Shown here: positions 48,176 to 57,562 of the stretch, piece after piece
How the letters are laid out: the number at the start of each line of letters is the position of its first letter
How positions within the stretch are numbered: position 1 is the first letter of the stretch
Origin: Mycolicibacterium komanii
GTDB taxonomy: Bacteria > Actinomycetota > Actinomycetes > Mycobacteriales > Mycobacteriaceae
DNA length: 64,000 bases
Assembly: GCF_001050035.1 (NCBI RefSeq)
Contig: NZ_CVTA01000002.1
Coordinates: forward strand, 132,660 to 196,659
Direction of reading: 5' to 3'
Position numbers and translations under genes: made by a program
The notes under the pieces: model-generated
Databases searched by the model: none
Told to the model about the DNA's origin: nothing
What the model saw: the letters and a program-made list of their open reading frames with translations, nothing else

Positions 48176-49395
48176 TTCGGCCAAACCTCCGGATTCGGTC
48201 GGAACCGCACGGTCAACTCACACCCTCGCAGCTGCGCGTCCAGTACGACGCATCTTCGCAATACGGACGCCAATCGGACCCGGCGCCGCAATCCGCCCGC
48301 GCCGATGATCAAGTCGTCGTCGACCCGGCCCAGCGTCAGCGCCGAGGAGTCGACCTGCGGCAACTCTAGCCGCATCCGGTACACCGATTCGAGGCCGGAG
48401 CCCGACTCGCGGTCGACGATCGGGCGCAACGGCCCCGGCGGCGGCGAACCGTCGCGCCGGCGCGCGCAGTCGAGCAGCTCACCGAGCGCTTTGGCGCCGA
48501 TCGGTTCGCCGGCCAGATGCGGGACCAGCACGAGTTGGACGTCGCCGATGGTCGCGTCGAGCTGATCGAGAACGGCACGCTGTTCGGAGATCCGCTCGGT
48601 GTACCAGTCGAACGCGGGATGTTCGGGCAGGTTGCGGTATTCGTACGAATCGTCTTGTACGAGTATCTGGTTGACGATCAACTCGGCGACCTGAACGCCC
48701 ATCAGCGCCAACGACCCCAGCGTGCGGGCCGCTTCGGCGGCGACCACCCGCTCGGCCGTCATCACCAGGTGGGCGCTGACCTTCGAACCGTCGGTGAGCA
48801 TCGCGGAGAGCACCTCGGTGCCCGCGCTGATGCGTTCGAACAGCGCGACGACGGCAGCGGTGTGCGGGTCGTCGGCGCCGGTGGACAGCCGCCGATGCCG
48901 CGGCCACGCCCGCTCCAGGTACAGGCCGAACGTCGCGGGCAGGGTGAGCATGCGCAGCGCGTCGGCGGTCGACGCGCAGTCCACCACGATGCGGTCCCAC
49001 CTCCCCGAGGCCGCCAGTTCGCCGACCTCGTGCAGGCCCAACACCTCCTGAACGCCCGGCAGCGCCGAGAGTTCTTCGGGCGCAACATTTCCCAATTCGG
49101 ATTCGGAAAACCGGTCCGAAAGCAGGCCGGCGATCTCGCGCCAGCGCGCCTCGAGCAGGGCCAGCGTGTCCAGCGCGAGCGCGTCCAGCGAACCGCCGCC
49201 GGCGTCCGCGTCGTCGGTGAACACCCGGGTGGGTTCGCGTGAACCGGTCGGCGTCACGGTGGTGCCGAGCACGTCGCCGATGGAGTGCGCCTGATCGGTC
49301 GAGACGATCAACACCCGCAGCCCCGCGCGTGCATCACGCACGGCGGTGGCCGTCGCCAACGTCGACTTGCCGACTCCGCCTTTACCGACGAACAA
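48172..49395 (-). CDS. ArsA-like P-loop ATPase (Rv2184c-like)
   Basis: ATPase of about 407 residues of the ArsA/GET3/ParA class. The deviant Walker A is GKGGVGKST, with switch I VSTDQAHSIGDVLG and the switch II strand RIVVDCASTADALRML where ArsA has a D-T-A-P/T-G-like motif. Related proteins move tail-anchored proteins or metalloids; the actual client is unknown. The only conventional start is TTG at 49395, which would place the P-loop at the very N-terminus. In-frame codons upstream encode PPVAKIGLFVGKGG, the expected first beta strand, so translation may begin earlier at a CTG (49431 or 49440). It is coupled to the Cys-motif protein. Confidence 0.85.
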   Translation of the reverse strand: MFVGKGGVGKSTLATATAVRDARAGLRVLIVSTDQAHSIGDVLGTTVTPTGSREPTRVFTDDADAGGGSLDALALDTLALLEARWREIAGLLSDRFSESELGNVAPEELSALPGVQEVLGLHEVGELAASGRWDRIVVDCASTADALRMLTLPATFGLYLERAWPRHRRLSTGADDPHTAAVVALFERISAGTEVLSAMLTDGSKVSAHLVMTAERVVAAEAARTLGSLALMGVQVAELIVNQILVQDDSYEYRNLPEHPAFDWYTERISEQRAVLDQLDATIGDVQLVLVPHLAGEPIGAKALGELLDCARRRDGSPPPGPLRPIVDRESGSGLESVYRMRLELPQVDSSALTLGRVDDDLIIGAGGLRRRVRLASVLRRCVVLDAQLRGCELTVRFRPNPEVWPK

Positions 49396-49432
49396 GCCGA
49401 TCTTGGCGACGGGCGGGTCGGTGGCGTTCAGC

Positions 49433-49870
49433 TCACTCAGCCTCGACTCGTTTCTTGAGATCCTTCAGCGCGGTGTCGGTGAGGCGACGTTCGGCCTTCC
49501 GCTTCAGCAGCCCGATCATCGGGATGATCAGGTCGACCGAAAGCTCATAGGTGACGTCGGTCCCTGATCCCTTGGGCGCCAGTCGATATGCGCCTTTCAG
49601 CGACTTGAGCAGCGAGCTCGACACCAGCGACCACGTCACCGACGTGCGGTCCGGCGGCCAGACGTAGGACAACACCATCGTGTCCTTGAGGACGGCGGCA
49701 TCCAGTACCAGCCGGGCGGTCTTCGGATAGCCCTCGGCGTCGGCCTCGAGCACCTCGGTCTCCTTGTATTCGGCCACCCAGTCCGGATAGGAACCGATGT
49801 CCGCGATGACGTCCATGACCGTCGAGGGATCGGCATCGATGTAGATGGTCTGCGCCGTCTTGTCCGCCAC
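49433..49870 (-). CDS. SRPBCC (polyketide cyclase/dehydrase-like) protein (Rv2185c-like)
   Basis: Protein of 145 residues filling one SRPBCC/START-like helix-grip fold. It begins MADKTAQTIYIDADPSTVMDVIADIGSYPDWV, the standard first strand and helices of the family, and ends in a long amphipathic helix (IGLLKRKAERRLTDTALKDLKKRVEAE). The family binds hydrophobic ligands in a central cavity; no ligand is known here. It is placed directly upstream of the ArsA-like ATPase gene, 37 bases before its TTG, and after another small SRPBCC-like gene, suggesting one operon of four genes. Confidence 0.9.
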   Translation of the reverse strand: MADKTAQTIYIDADPSTVMDVIADIGSYPDWVAEYKETEVLEADAEGYPKTARLVLDAAVLKDTMVLSYVWPPDRTSVTWSLVSSSLLKSLKGAYRLAPKGSGTDVTYELSVDLIIPMIGLLKRKAERRLTDTALKDLKKRVEAE

Positions 49871-49899
49871 GTTGAAAATCTACCCTCCCCTGTTGGCGA

Positions 49900-50301
49900 T
49901 CACGCTGAGTCCGAGGCCAACGGCGACACACCAACCGGACGCGTGGCCTCCAGCCGCTGCTTCACCTCGAATGCCATGTTCTTACCCGCGACCCGTCGCC
50001 GGTGGTTCATCTTCGCCAGATTCATCTTGGCCAGCTGCCAGGCCGCCACCCCCGCGGGCTCGGCGTGCAGGAAGTAGTGCAGGACGACGCCGTCGAGCAC
50101 CGGCTCCAGCCACACTTCCATCGTTCCGACGAGCGCCCCGGTGACCGTCCATCGGTGGCCCTTGTCGCCCCGGTCCTCCACGACCGTCAACCGCAGGTCG
50201 GGCCACCACCGGCGCCAGCTCGCGGGATCGGCGAGGTAGCGGCCGACCTCGGCGGGGTCCGCCGCGACGAACGTGTCGTCCGCGATCTGAATGCTGTTCA
50301 T
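49900..50301 (-). CDS. SRPBCC-like small protein (Rv2186c-like)
   Basis: Protein of 133 residues starting [36 protein letters not shown], which fits the beginning of a START/SRPBCC fold, followed by beta-rich [17 protein letters not shown] and a basic helical end ([23 protein letters not shown]). It would be a second ligand-binding or dimer partner of the neighbouring SRPBCC protein, 29 bases downstream. Function is unknown. It is divergent from fadD15, with 89 bases between the starts. Confidence 0.85.
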   Translation of the reverse strand: MNSIQIADDTFVAADPAEVGRYLADPASWRRWWPDLRLTVVEDRGDKGHRWTVTGALVGTMEVWLEPVLDGVVLHYFLHAEPAGVAAWQLAKMNLAKMNHRRRVAGKNMAFEVKQRLEATRPVGVSPLASDSA

Positions 50302-50390
50302 GGCATACCAGCTTCACATACGAACCTGGCCCTGATCCCGGCCGACTAGGGTGTATACGGCAAGAGCAGCCGGATCGAGAGGCCAGGATC

Positions 50391-52190
50391 GTGCGTGAGT
50401 TCAGTGTTCCCGCGTCCTTCACGGTGGGCGAGCACGACAATGTCGTCAGCGCCGTGTTCGACCATGAGCGCGACGATCCCGACCATGTGATCTTCCGTCG
50501 CCTCGTCGACGGTTTCTGGTCCGACGTGACGTGCAAGCAGGCGGCCGAACAGATCCGCGCCACCGCTCTCGGCCTGATCGCCAAGGGAGTGGCCCCGGGT
50601 GACCGGGTCGCGCTGCTATCGGCGACCCGCTACGAGTGGCCCATCCTCGACCTGGCGATCCTGGCCGCCGGTGCGCGCACCGTGCCGATCTACGAAACCA
50701 ATTCGGCCGAGCAGGTGAAGTTCGTGCTCGGGGACTCCGGTTCTGTTCTGGTGATCGCGGAGACCGACGCGCACGCCGGCAAGATCGAGCACCTCACGGA
50801 CGAACTCCCCGCGCTGCGGGAGGTGCTGCGAATCGAAGGCTCGGGCACGCCCGCCCTTGACGAGCTCGCCGAGGCGGGTAAGTCGGTCGACGCCAAACAG
50901 CTCGACGAGCGGTTGGCCGCCATCAAGGCCAGCGATCCCGCGACGTTCGTCTACACCTCCGGCACCACCGGTCAGCCGAAGGGATGTCAGCTCACCCATT
51001 CGAACCTGGTGCACGAGATCCGCGGCGCGAAGGAGTGTTTCCCGACGCTGCTCGACAAGGGCGAGCGCATGCTGGTGTTCCTGCCGCTGGCGCACGTGCT
51101 CGCGCGTGCGATCACACTCGCGGCGTTCACCTACAAGGTCACCCTGGGCTTCACCAGCGACATCAAGAATCTGGTGCCGACGTTCGGGGTGTTCAAGCCG
51201 ACGCTCGTGGTGTCGGTGCCACGCGTGTTCGAGAAGGTCTACAACACCGCCGAGCAGAACGCTCGCAACGACGGCAAGGGCAAGATCTTCGACATCGCGG
51301 CCGAGACCGCGATCGAATGGAGCAAGGCCCAGGACACCGGCGGCCCGGGCCTGCTGCTGCGGGCCAAGCACGCCGTGTTCGATCGGCTGGTCTACGGCAA
51401 GTTGCGTGCGGCGCTGGGCGGTGAGTGCCGCGGCGCGATCTCCGGCGGCGCCCCGCTGGGCGCGCGGCTCGGGCACTTCTACCGCGGCGTCGGGCTGACC
51501 ATCTACGAGGGCTACGGCCTGACCGAGACCAGCGCGGCGATCACGGTCAACCGGATCGACGACATCAAGGTCGGTTCGGTCGGAAAGCTGTTGCCGGGCA
51601 ACAGTATGCGCCTCAACGACGACGACGAGCTGCTGGTCAAGGGCGGCGTCGTGTTCGCCGGCTACTGGAACAACGACGAGGAGACCAACGCGGTGTTCTC
51701 CGACGGCTGGTTCCACACCGGTGACCTCGGCGCGATCGACGAGGACGGCTTCCTGACCATCATCGGCCGCAAGAAGGAGATCATCGTCACCGCCGGCGGC
51801 AAGAACGTCGCACCGGCGATACTCGAGGACCGGTTGCGCGCACACCCGCTGATCAGCCAGGCGATGGCGGTCGGCGACGCCAAACCGTTCATCGGCGCGC
51901 TGATCACGATCGATCCCGAGGCGATCGAGGGGTGGAAGGAGCGCAACGGCAAGGACACCGGCGCGTCGGTCGGGGATCTGGCTACCGACCCCGACCTGGT
52001 CTCGGAGATCGATCTCGCGGTCAAGGAGGCCAACCAGGCGGTGTCGAAGGCCGAGGCGATCCGCAAGTTCCGCATCCTGCCCGTCGACTTCACCGAGGAC
52101 ACCGGCGAGCTGACCCCGACGCTGAAGGTCAAGCGAAAGGTCGTGGCGCAGAAGTTCGCCGACGACATCGAGGCGATCTACACCGGATAG
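50391..52190 (+). CDS. fadD15: Long-chain fatty-acid--CoA ligase FadD15
   Basis: Acyl-CoA synthetase of 599 residues, position and length of Rv2187. The AMP-binding signature [14 protein letters not shown] (near 187-200) and the second motif [12 protein letters not shown], then WFHTGDLG and the hinge [17 protein letters not shown], are all intact, ending with the catalytic Lys region [11 protein letters not shown]. It activates long-chain fatty acids with ATP and CoA at the membrane for lipid synthesis or degradation. The start is GTG at 50391, with GAGAGG about 9 bases before it. The 3' end overlaps pimB' antisense by 13 bases. Confidence 0.95.
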   Translation: MREFSVPASFTVGEHDNVVSAVFDHERDDPDHVIFRRLVDGFWSDVTCKQAAEQIRATALGLIAKGVAPGDRVALLSATRYEWPILDLAILAAGARTVPIYETNSAEQVKFVLGDSGSVLVIAETDAHAGKIEHLTDELPALREVLRIEGSGTPALDELAEAGKSVDAKQLDERLAAIKASDPATFVYTSGTTGQPKGCQLTHSNLVHEIRGAKECFPTLLDKGERMLVFLPLAHVLARAITLAAFTYKVTLGFTSDIKNLVPTFGVFKPTLVVSVPRVFEKVYNTAEQNARNDGKGKIFDIAAETAIEWSKAQDTGGPGLLLRAKHAVFDRLVYGKLRAALGGECRGAISGGAPLGARLGHFYRGVGLTIYEGYGLTETSAAITVNRIDDIKVGSVGKLLPGNSMRLNDDDELLVKGGVVFAGYWNNDEETNAVFSDGWFHTGDLGAIDEDGFLTIIGRKKEIIVTAGGKNVAPAILEDRLRAHPLISQAMAVGDAKPFIGALITIDPEAIEGWKERNGKDTGASVGDLATDPDLVSEIDLAVKEANQAVSKAEAIRKFRILPVDFTEDTGELTPTLKVKRKVVAQKFADDIEAIYTG

Positions 52191-53314
52191 AGCAGGCTCG
52201 ACAACCGCTTGGCCTGCGTGTGCCACTGCCAGTTGTCGACCACCCAGCGCCTGCCCGCCGCGCCCATCCGGACCGCACGGTCGGGATCGGCCAGCAGGTC
52301 GCCGACCGCCGCCGCGATCGCGCCGACGTCCCAGCCATCGACCACCACGCCGGTCTCCCCGTCGCGCACGGTCTCTGGCGCCCCACCGGAGCGCCCGGCC
52401 ACCACCGGAACACCCGCCGCCGACGCCTCGAGGTAGACGATGCCCAAGCCCTCGACGTCCAGTCCGGCGCCGCGCGTGCGGCATGGCATCGCGAACACGT
52501 CGGCCATGGCGTGATGGGCCGGCAGCTCGTCGCCGGGAACGGCGTCGGTGAAGACGACGTGCTCGGCCACGCCGAAGCTGTCCGCCAGCTTGTGCAGCGT
52601 GGACCGATAGGGTCCGCCGCCGACGATCACCAGCGCGGCGTCGGGTACGCGTTGCCGGACCGCCGGCATCGCCCGGATCAGCATGTCCTGCCCCTTGCGC
52701 GGCACGAGGCGCGACAGACAGACGACGACCGGCCGGTTGCCGAGCCGGTAGCGGGCCCGTAGTCGAGCGCGGGCGACCTCGTCGGGGGTGAACCGGTCGA
52801 TGTCGACGCCCGGCGGCAGGTGTTCGAGCGCGGCGTGCGGCCCGAACGCCGACGCGAACCGGCGCCGGGTGTACTGGCTGATGTAGGTGACCGCATCCGT
52901 ACCGGATCCGATGCGCCGCAGGGCGTTTCGGGCCAACGGCAACATCGACCAGCCGACTTCGTGTCCGTGCGTGCTGGCGATCACCCGGCGCGCACCCGCG
53001 TCGCGGGCCAGCGGCGCCATCAGCGCCAGCGGGGCCGCGGCACCGAACCAGACCGTTTCCGCGGAGGTCTCCTCGACGAGCCGCCGCATCCGGCCGATCA
53101 CCGACGGTTCGGGGAGCATGAGGGTGGTCGGATGCCGCACGACCCGGTACGGGGCGGCGCGGTCGAAGTCGTCGGCCCCCTTCCACTTCGGTGCGTACAC
53201 CGTCAGCGTGTGCTGCCCGTCGGCGACGAGGTGGTCGACCAGCTCCTGCAGATAGGACTGGATGCCACCGCGCCGCGGTGGAAAGTCGTTGGTGACCAAC
53301 AGAACCCGGCTCAC
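52178..53314 (-). CDS. pimB: Phosphatidylinositol monomannoside mannosyltransferase PimB'
   Basis: GT4-family mannosyltransferase of 378 residues (Rv2188c type) that adds the second mannose from GDP-mannose to PIM1 in the cytoplasmic leaflet. The N-terminal acceptor domain has [17 protein letters not shown]. The C-terminal nucleotide-sugar domain has [28 protein letters not shown] and the E-x7-E motif in [20 protein letters not shown]. Its ATG lies just 1 base after the stop of the upstream HExxH protein gene, so it is probably co-transcribed with ripC and that gene. Confidence 0.95.
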   Translation of the reverse strand: MSRVLLVTNDFPPRRGGIQSYLQELVDHLVADGQHTLTVYAPKWKGADDFDRAAPYRVVRHPTTLMLPEPSVIGRMRRLVEETSAETVWFGAAAPLALMAPLARDAGARRVIASTHGHEVGWSMLPLARNALRRIGSGTDAVTYISQYTRRRFASAFGPHAALEHLPPGVDIDRFTPDEVARARLRARYRLGNRPVVVCLSRLVPRKGQDMLIRAMPAVRQRVPDAALVIVGGGPYRSTLHKLADSFGVAEHVVFTDAVPGDELPAHHAMADVFAMPCRTRGAGLDVEGLGIVYLEASAAGVPVVAGRSGGAPETVRDGETGVVVDGWDVGAIAAAVGDLLADPDRAVRMGAAGRRWVVDNWQWHTQAKRLSSLLYPV

Positions 53315-53315
53315 G

Positions 53316-54167
53316 TCATCGGCTCGCCCACTGCCGCCACCCGGCGAGCACGGCGTCGAGGTCCGTCCCGAGGGCGCCTCGTACCGCCGTCGCGACGTCG
53401 GGATGGCCGGGTCCGCACGCCCGCCGGTACAGCTCGAGCAGCGCGCCGGCGCCGTATCGGTCGGCGACGAACCGGCTGAACCACCAGGCCCGGTCGTAGG
53501 CCTGCGAACGCGCAGGCCCGGCCAGCTCGGCGTCGGTCGGCAGCGTGAGGATCGAGGGGTCCGGCTTCGCCGTCGCGGGCCGAGCGACGTAGTCCGCGAC
53601 GCCCTCGGTCAGCCAGCGGGGCGCGTCCGGCGCGGTCGCGGCGCGAGATGCGAGATGGAACAGCTCGTGGCGCAACACGATTCGCAGTGCGGCTTCGCTC
53701 AGATCCGCGGCTCCGGGTGCGAACATGATGCGCTCAGCGGTGGTGGTCGCCGCGGTGTGGGCGTCACCGCCGCCGAGCGACGCGAACTGCGCCTCGGTGC
53801 CCGCGACCGCGATCACGACCTCGGGCGGCCAGTCGGGGCCCCAGAACGCGGTGACCGCCACCGAGGCGGCCTCCAGCTCGGCCTGCAGCCGCGACACCAA
53901 CCCATCGGTGCGCGGACCGCCCAGATTCATCAACCGGACCACCCGGCCATCGCCGAGCGTGTGTGTGCGCGACGCGGCGGTCGGCGTGGTCAGCGACGCC
54001 GGAGTGGCAGGCGTGGCCACCATCGGGGCGGACGGCACCTCGGAACGACCGATGAGCAACAGCGCGCAGATCAACTCGGCGAGCAACAGCGCGGCGAGTT
54101 TGGATCTGTTCCTCGCGCGCGCGGCACTGCGGCGGTCAGTAACGGCGGACGTTGTAGATCGGCGCAT
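53316..54167 (-). CDS. Membrane-anchored HExxH metallopeptidase-like protein (Rv2189c-like)
   Basis: Protein of 283 residues. A basic N-terminus and one membrane helix (about 24-40) anchor it, with the rest outside. A zinc motif H167-E-L-F-H171 is followed 16 residues later by E188 in PRWLTEGVADYVA, the layout of the peptidase MA (gluzincin) group. A second helical region with YDRAWWFSRFVADRYG follows, as in those peptidases. The start ATG at 54167 overlaps the ripC gene by 32 bases; the frame is open to 54200 as well. Lying between ripC and pimB', it may act on the envelope. Substrate unknown; the M. tuberculosis homologue is uncharacterised. Confidence 0.83.
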   Translation of the reverse strand: MRRSTTSAVTDRRSAARARNRSKLAALLLAELICALLLIGRSEVPSAPMVATPATPASLTTPTAASRTHTLGDGRVVRLMNLGGPRTDGLVSRLQAELEAASVAVTAFWGPDWPPEVVIAVAGTEAQFASLGGGDAHTAATTTAERIMFAPGAADLSEAALRIVLRHELFHLASRAATAPDAPRWLTEGVADYVARPATAKPDPSILTLPTDAELAGPARSQAYDRAWWFSRFVADRYGAGALLELYRRACGPGHPDVATAVRGALGTDLDAVLAGWRQWASR

Positions 54168-55257
54168 TGTCCACCGGAGCGACTCGCACCGGCGTGCCAT
54201 AGGTCGAGGCGTGCACCATCATTCCGTCACCGATGTAGATGCCGACGTGCGACGCATCGGAGTAGTACGTCACCAGGTCGCCCGGCTGCATCTGATCCCG
54301 CGACACCGACTGCCCGCCGTTGGCCAGGGCCTGGCTGGAGTGGGGCAGCGAGATGCCGGCCTGCTGGAACGACCACATCACCAGTCCGGAGCAGTCGAAG
54401 GCGTTCGGGCCGGATCCGCCCCAGGAGTACGGCGAGCCGATGCGGCTCAGCGCGGCCTGGATCACGGTCGCGGAATGCCCGCCCACCGGCGGCGCCATGT
54501 CGCCCGGCGGGATCGCGCCCGGCGCGGGTGGTGCGGCCAGCACGGCAGGGTCACCACCGGGTGGCACCGGCGCGGGCGGCGGCACCGGAGGGCCGGGCGG
54601 GACGGCCGCCAGCGCCTCGCGCTGATGCGGCGTCAACGCCTCGTACTGCGACTTCACGACCGCCATCTGCACCTGCAGCCGGCTCTGCTTGGACTGCAGG
54701 TCGGCGCGCACGGCGGCGGCCTGTTCGGCGGCGGTCTTGGCCTCGGCGGCCGACTTCGCGGAGGCCTCCTCGGCCAGCGCCGCCTGTTTTCCGATCTCGC
54801 GGTAGCTCTTCATCTGCGCCGACATCTCGGCGGCCATCACGCGCTGGATGGACAACTGGTCGATGAGACCCTGCGGTGAGTTCGCGGTCAGGATCGCGTC
54901 CAGACCATCGGTCCTGCCGCCCATGTACTGGGCCGCAGCAACCTTGTCGACGGCGCCCTGGAACTTTGCCAGCTGCTGGCGCGCCTTGTCGGCGGCCGCC
55001 TGGTCGGCAGCGTGCTTGGTCTCGGCATCACGCTGGATGGCCAGCTTGTTGTCGAGATCCAGCTGCGCCGAGTGCATCGCCTCGGTGGTCTGCTCGGCCT
55101 GTCGCGACAGCTCATTGAGCTTCGCCAGCGCGTCATCGGCCGGGTCGGCCTGCACACTGACCGCGAAGAGACCGGCGAAGAATGTGATACCGACTATCGC
55201 GCTGACCAAGGGGTGGAGAAACCCGCGAATGGTCACGCGCGTGCGGTCGAGCCTCAA
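54136..55257 (-). CDS. ripC: NlpC/P60 peptidoglycan endopeptidase RipC
   Basis: Secreted peptidoglycan hydrolase of 373 residues, position of Rv2190c. A signal peptide (1-37, ending SVQADP), a long coiled coil (about 40-205) and a Pro-rich linker (220-258) lead to an NlpC/P60 domain with C289 in FDCSGLV, H337 in SHVGIYIG and H349 in VHAST. It cleaves the D-Glu-mDAP bond. In M. tuberculosis, FtsX of the FtsEX complex activates RipC through the coiled coil. The start is TTG at 55257, with GAAGGA upstream, giving the conserved MRLD. A promoter-like pair lies about 60 bases upstream. Confidence 0.94.
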   Translation of the reverse strand: MRLDRTRVTIRGFLHPLVSAIVGITFFAGLFAVSVQADPADDALAKLNELSRQAEQTTEAMHSAQLDLDNKLAIQRDAETKHAADQAAADKARQQLAKFQGAVDKVAAAQYMGGRTDGLDAILTANSPQGLIDQLSIQRVMAAEMSAQMKSYREIGKQAALAEEASAKSAAEAKTAAEQAAAVRADLQSKQSRLQVQMAVVKSQYEALTPHQREALAAVPPGPPVPPPAPVPPGGDPAVLAAPPAPGAIPPGDMAPPVGGHSATVIQAALSRIGSPYSWGGSGPNAFDCSGLVMWSFQQAGISLPHSSQALANGGQSVSRDQMQPGDLVTYYSDASHVGIYIGDGMMVHASTYGTPVRVAPVDNAPIYNVRRY

Positions 55258-55317
55258 GATTTTGCGTCCTTCAACATCCGGAACGAAGCCGTGTCGAACT
55301 GCCCTTAGGTCTCAGAC

Positions 55318-55347
55318 AGGTTACGAAACGGCATCGGGGTTGTCCAA
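55318..55347 (-). promoter_or_regulatory. Candidate ripC promoter
   Basis: TTGGAC (55342-55347) and TAACCT (55318-55323) on the minus strand are 18 bases apart and fit the vegetative mycobacterial pattern. The leader to the TTG start would be about 53 bases. I checked this leader for a ydaO (c-di-AMP) riboswitch, known before some hydrolase genes, and did not recognise one. Confidence 0.5.
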
Positions 55348-55410
55348 CAGAAGACGCAAATTTAACAGGCAGCTCATATTTCCTCCGCCCGCCCGCCGTG
55401 CCGCGTGTCG

Positions 55411-55614
55411 TCAGGCGACACCCGAACTGCCATCCCGGCGGACCGGTACCAGCCGGAGCCGCGGCGCCAGGCCGACGTCGGCGAGCACCTCCAGCGCCCG
55501 GCGCTCGTCCTCCAACAAGGTGTCGGGTACGCCCAGCAGAACGCTCACGACGCAGTCCTGACATCCAGGCCCGCGAACCGCGCAGTCGTCGCAGTCGATC
55601 TTCACCGTGCCCAC
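55411..55614 (-). CDS. Cys-rich mini-protein with two CxxC motifs
   Basis: Protein of 67 residues with C8-x2-C11 and C18-x2-C21 in [17 protein letters not shown], a likely zinc ribbon or small metal site, then a short hydrophobic strand (VVSVLLG) and a conserved-looking helix ([18 protein letters not shown]). Conserved hypothetical proteins of this form are known in actinobacteria (recalled); none has an established function. GTG at 55614 is taken; a second GTG at 55605 is possible. It is divergent from the nuclease gene (106 bases) and upstream of ripC on the same strand, across a gap with its own promoter. Confidence 0.72.
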   Translation of the reverse strand: MGTVKIDCDDCAVRGPGCQDCVVSVLLGVPDTLLEDERRALEVLADVGLAPRLRLVPVRRDGSSGVA

Positions 55615-55720
55615 GAATGGCTCCTCTCGGTCGGTGCGGTCCGCACGCTATCGGGAGGCACCGACAAGTCCGGCCGCGTGGCAACCCGAGACTGTCGGTG
55701 GTGTTTTCTACCGTCGACCC

Positions 55721-57562
55721 GTGAGCCAGCTCAGCTTCGCCGATGTCGATCGGCAGGCTGACGTCTCGTTGCGCGACACCACGTTCGTCGTCGTCGACCT
55801 GGAGACCACCGGGGGACGCGCCAGCGGGGACAACTACGACTCGATCACCGAGATCGGTGCGGTCAAGGTGCGCGGCGGAGTCGTGCTCGGCGAGCTCGCG
55901 ACGCTGGTCGACCCGGGCCGCAGCATCCCGCCGCAGATCGTGGCGCTGACCGGGATCACCACCGCGATGGTGTGCAACGCACCCAAGATCGAATCGGTGC
56001 TGCCGGCGTTCCTCGAATTCGCCCGCGGCGCCGTGCTTGTCGCGCACAACGCCGGGTTCGACATCGGGTTCCTGCGGGCGGCCGCCGAACGCGCTCAGAT
56101 CGCCTGGCCGAAGCCACCGGTGCTGTGCACGGTCAAGCTGGCGCGCCGAGTGCTCACTCGCGACGAGGCGCCGAGTGTCCGGCTCTCCGCGCTGGCCCGG
56201 CTGTTCGGCGCGAGCACCACCCCGACGCACCGCGCCCTCGACGACGCCCGCGCCACGGTCGACGTGCTGCACGGGCTCATCGAGCGGGTGGGCAACCAGG
56301 GCGTGCACACCTACACCGATCTGCGTGGCTACCTGCCGGACGTCACGCCGGCGCAGCGGCGCAATCGCCACCTGGCCACGGCCCTGCCCCGCCGGCCGGG
56401 TGTCTACCTGTTCCGCGGGCCGGGCGCCGAGGTGCTCTACGTAGGCACCGCCGTCAACCTGCGGCGCCGCGTCGGCCAGTACTTCAACGGGTCGGACTCG
56501 CGCACCCGCATCAAGGAGATGGCCTCGCTCGCCACGGCGGTCGACCACGTCGAGTGCGCACACGACCTGGAGGCCGGGGTGCGCGAGCTCCGCCTGCTGG
56601 CCGCACACGCCCCGCCCTACAACCGGCGGTCGAAGTTCCCGCACCGGTGGTGGTGGATCACGTTGACCGACGAGGCCTTTCCCCGGTTCTCGATCGTGCG
56701 TACCCCGAAGCACGACGCGGTGATCGGCCCGTTCCGCGTCCGCGCCGACGCCGTCGACACCGCCGCGCTCCTTGCCCGGTTCACCGGCGTCCGGACATGC
56801 ACCAAGAAGCTGGGTCGCTCCGCGGTGCACGGTCCGGCCTGCCCGGAACGCGAGCTGTCACCGTGCCCGGCGCCGCGCGAGGCGGGCGCCGCCGAGTACG
56901 CCGGGGCGGTCGCGCAGGCCGCCGACCTGATGGCCGGCCGTGACAGCCGCGCCCTGGCCGCCGTGTTGGCCCACATCGCCGACCTCGCCGACCGCGTCCG
57001 CTACGAGACGGCGGCGCGGGTGCGCGATCACGCCGCCGCCGCGATCGACGGGCTGTGGCGCGGGCAGCGGCTGCGGGCGCTGGCCGCCGTCACCGAACTC
57101 GTGGCGGCACGTCCCGACGGCAGCGGCGGTTGGCACCTCGCGGTGGTCCGCAACGGTCAGCTGGCGGCCGCGGGCAACGCCCCGCGCGGCGTTCCACCCA
57201 TGCCGGTCGTCGACGCGATTTGCGCTGGCGCACAAGCGGTTCTGCCGTCGCCGGCGCCGTTGGGCGGCGCACTGGTCGAGGAGACGGCGCTGATCGCGCG
57301 GTGGCTGCATCAGCCCGGTGTGCGCATCGTGCGCGCCGACGACGGGTACTGCACGCCCGCGCACGCGGCGGGCCGCTGGGCGGCGTGGGCCGCGTCGGCG
57401 CGCTCGGCCCGTGTCGCGGCCGACCAGATCGCCGGCTCAAGCCTGCTGAGTGAACCGCACCCATCGCGCGAGGAGCTGTTCGGCCGCCCCGGAGTCGATG
57501 GCCTCGGCCGCCTTGGCCAGCCCGCTCTCCCAGGCGGGCAACCATTTGGCGTCGCTGGCTAG
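55721..57562 (+). CDS. DEDDh exonuclease / GIY-YIG endonuclease fusion (Rv2191-like, UvrC/Cho-type)
   Basis: Protein of 613 residues. Residues 1-190 are a DnaQ-like 3'-5' exonuclease: D26-L-E28 in [10 protein letters not shown], the second Asp in [10 protein letters not shown], and His/Asp in [12 protein letters not shown]. Residues about 218-300 are a GIY-YIG nuclease ([30 protein letters not shown]). The rest resembles the UvrC middle region, with a Cys cluster near 360-390 (CTKKLG, then [14 protein letters not shown]). It probably incises or trims DNA in repair, like E. coli Cho. GTG at 55721 is preferred to the frame from 55607. Its last 42 codons are antisense to trpD. Confidence 0.9.
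   Translation: MSQLSFADVDRQADVSLRDTTFVVVDLETTGGRASGDNYDSITEIGAVKVRGGVVLGELATLVDPGRSIPPQIVALTGITTAMVCNAPKIESVLPAFLEFARGAVLVAHNAGFDIGFLRAAAERAQIAWPKPPVLCTVKLARRVLTRDEAPSVRLSALARLFGASTTPTHRALDDARATVDVLHGLIERVGNQGVHTYTDLRGYLPDVTPAQRRNRHLATALPRRPGVYLFRGPGAEVLYVGTAVNLRRRVGQYFNGSDSRTRIKEMASLATAVDHVECAHDLEAGVRELRLLAAHAPPYNRRSKFPHRWWWITLTDEAFPRFSIVRTPKHDAVIGPFRVRADAVDTAALLARFTGVRTCTKKLGRSAVHGPACPERELSPCPAPREAGAAEYAGAVAQAADLMAGRDSRALAAVLAHIADLADRVRYETAARVRDHAAAAIDGLWRGQRLRALAAVTELVAARPDGSGGWHLAVVRNGQLAAAGNAPRGVPPMPVVDAICAGAQAVLPSPAPLGGALVEETALIARWLHQPGVRIVRADDGYCTPAHAAGRWAAWAASARSARVAADQIAGSSLLSEPHPSREELFGRPGVDGLGRLGQPALPGGQPFGVAG

Noticed and set aside
50616..53186. 856-codon open frame on the minus strand under fadD15 and pimB'
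   Set aside because: Antisense to fadD15 and out of frame with pimB'. The composition (GRR, RDH repeats) is that of a GC-rich shadow.
55258..55400. Possible c-di-AMP (ydaO) riboswitch ahead of ripC
   Set aside because: Such elements precede some actinobacterial wall-hydrolase genes, but the conserved ydaO sequence blocks were not recognisable here; only a promoter-like pair was.
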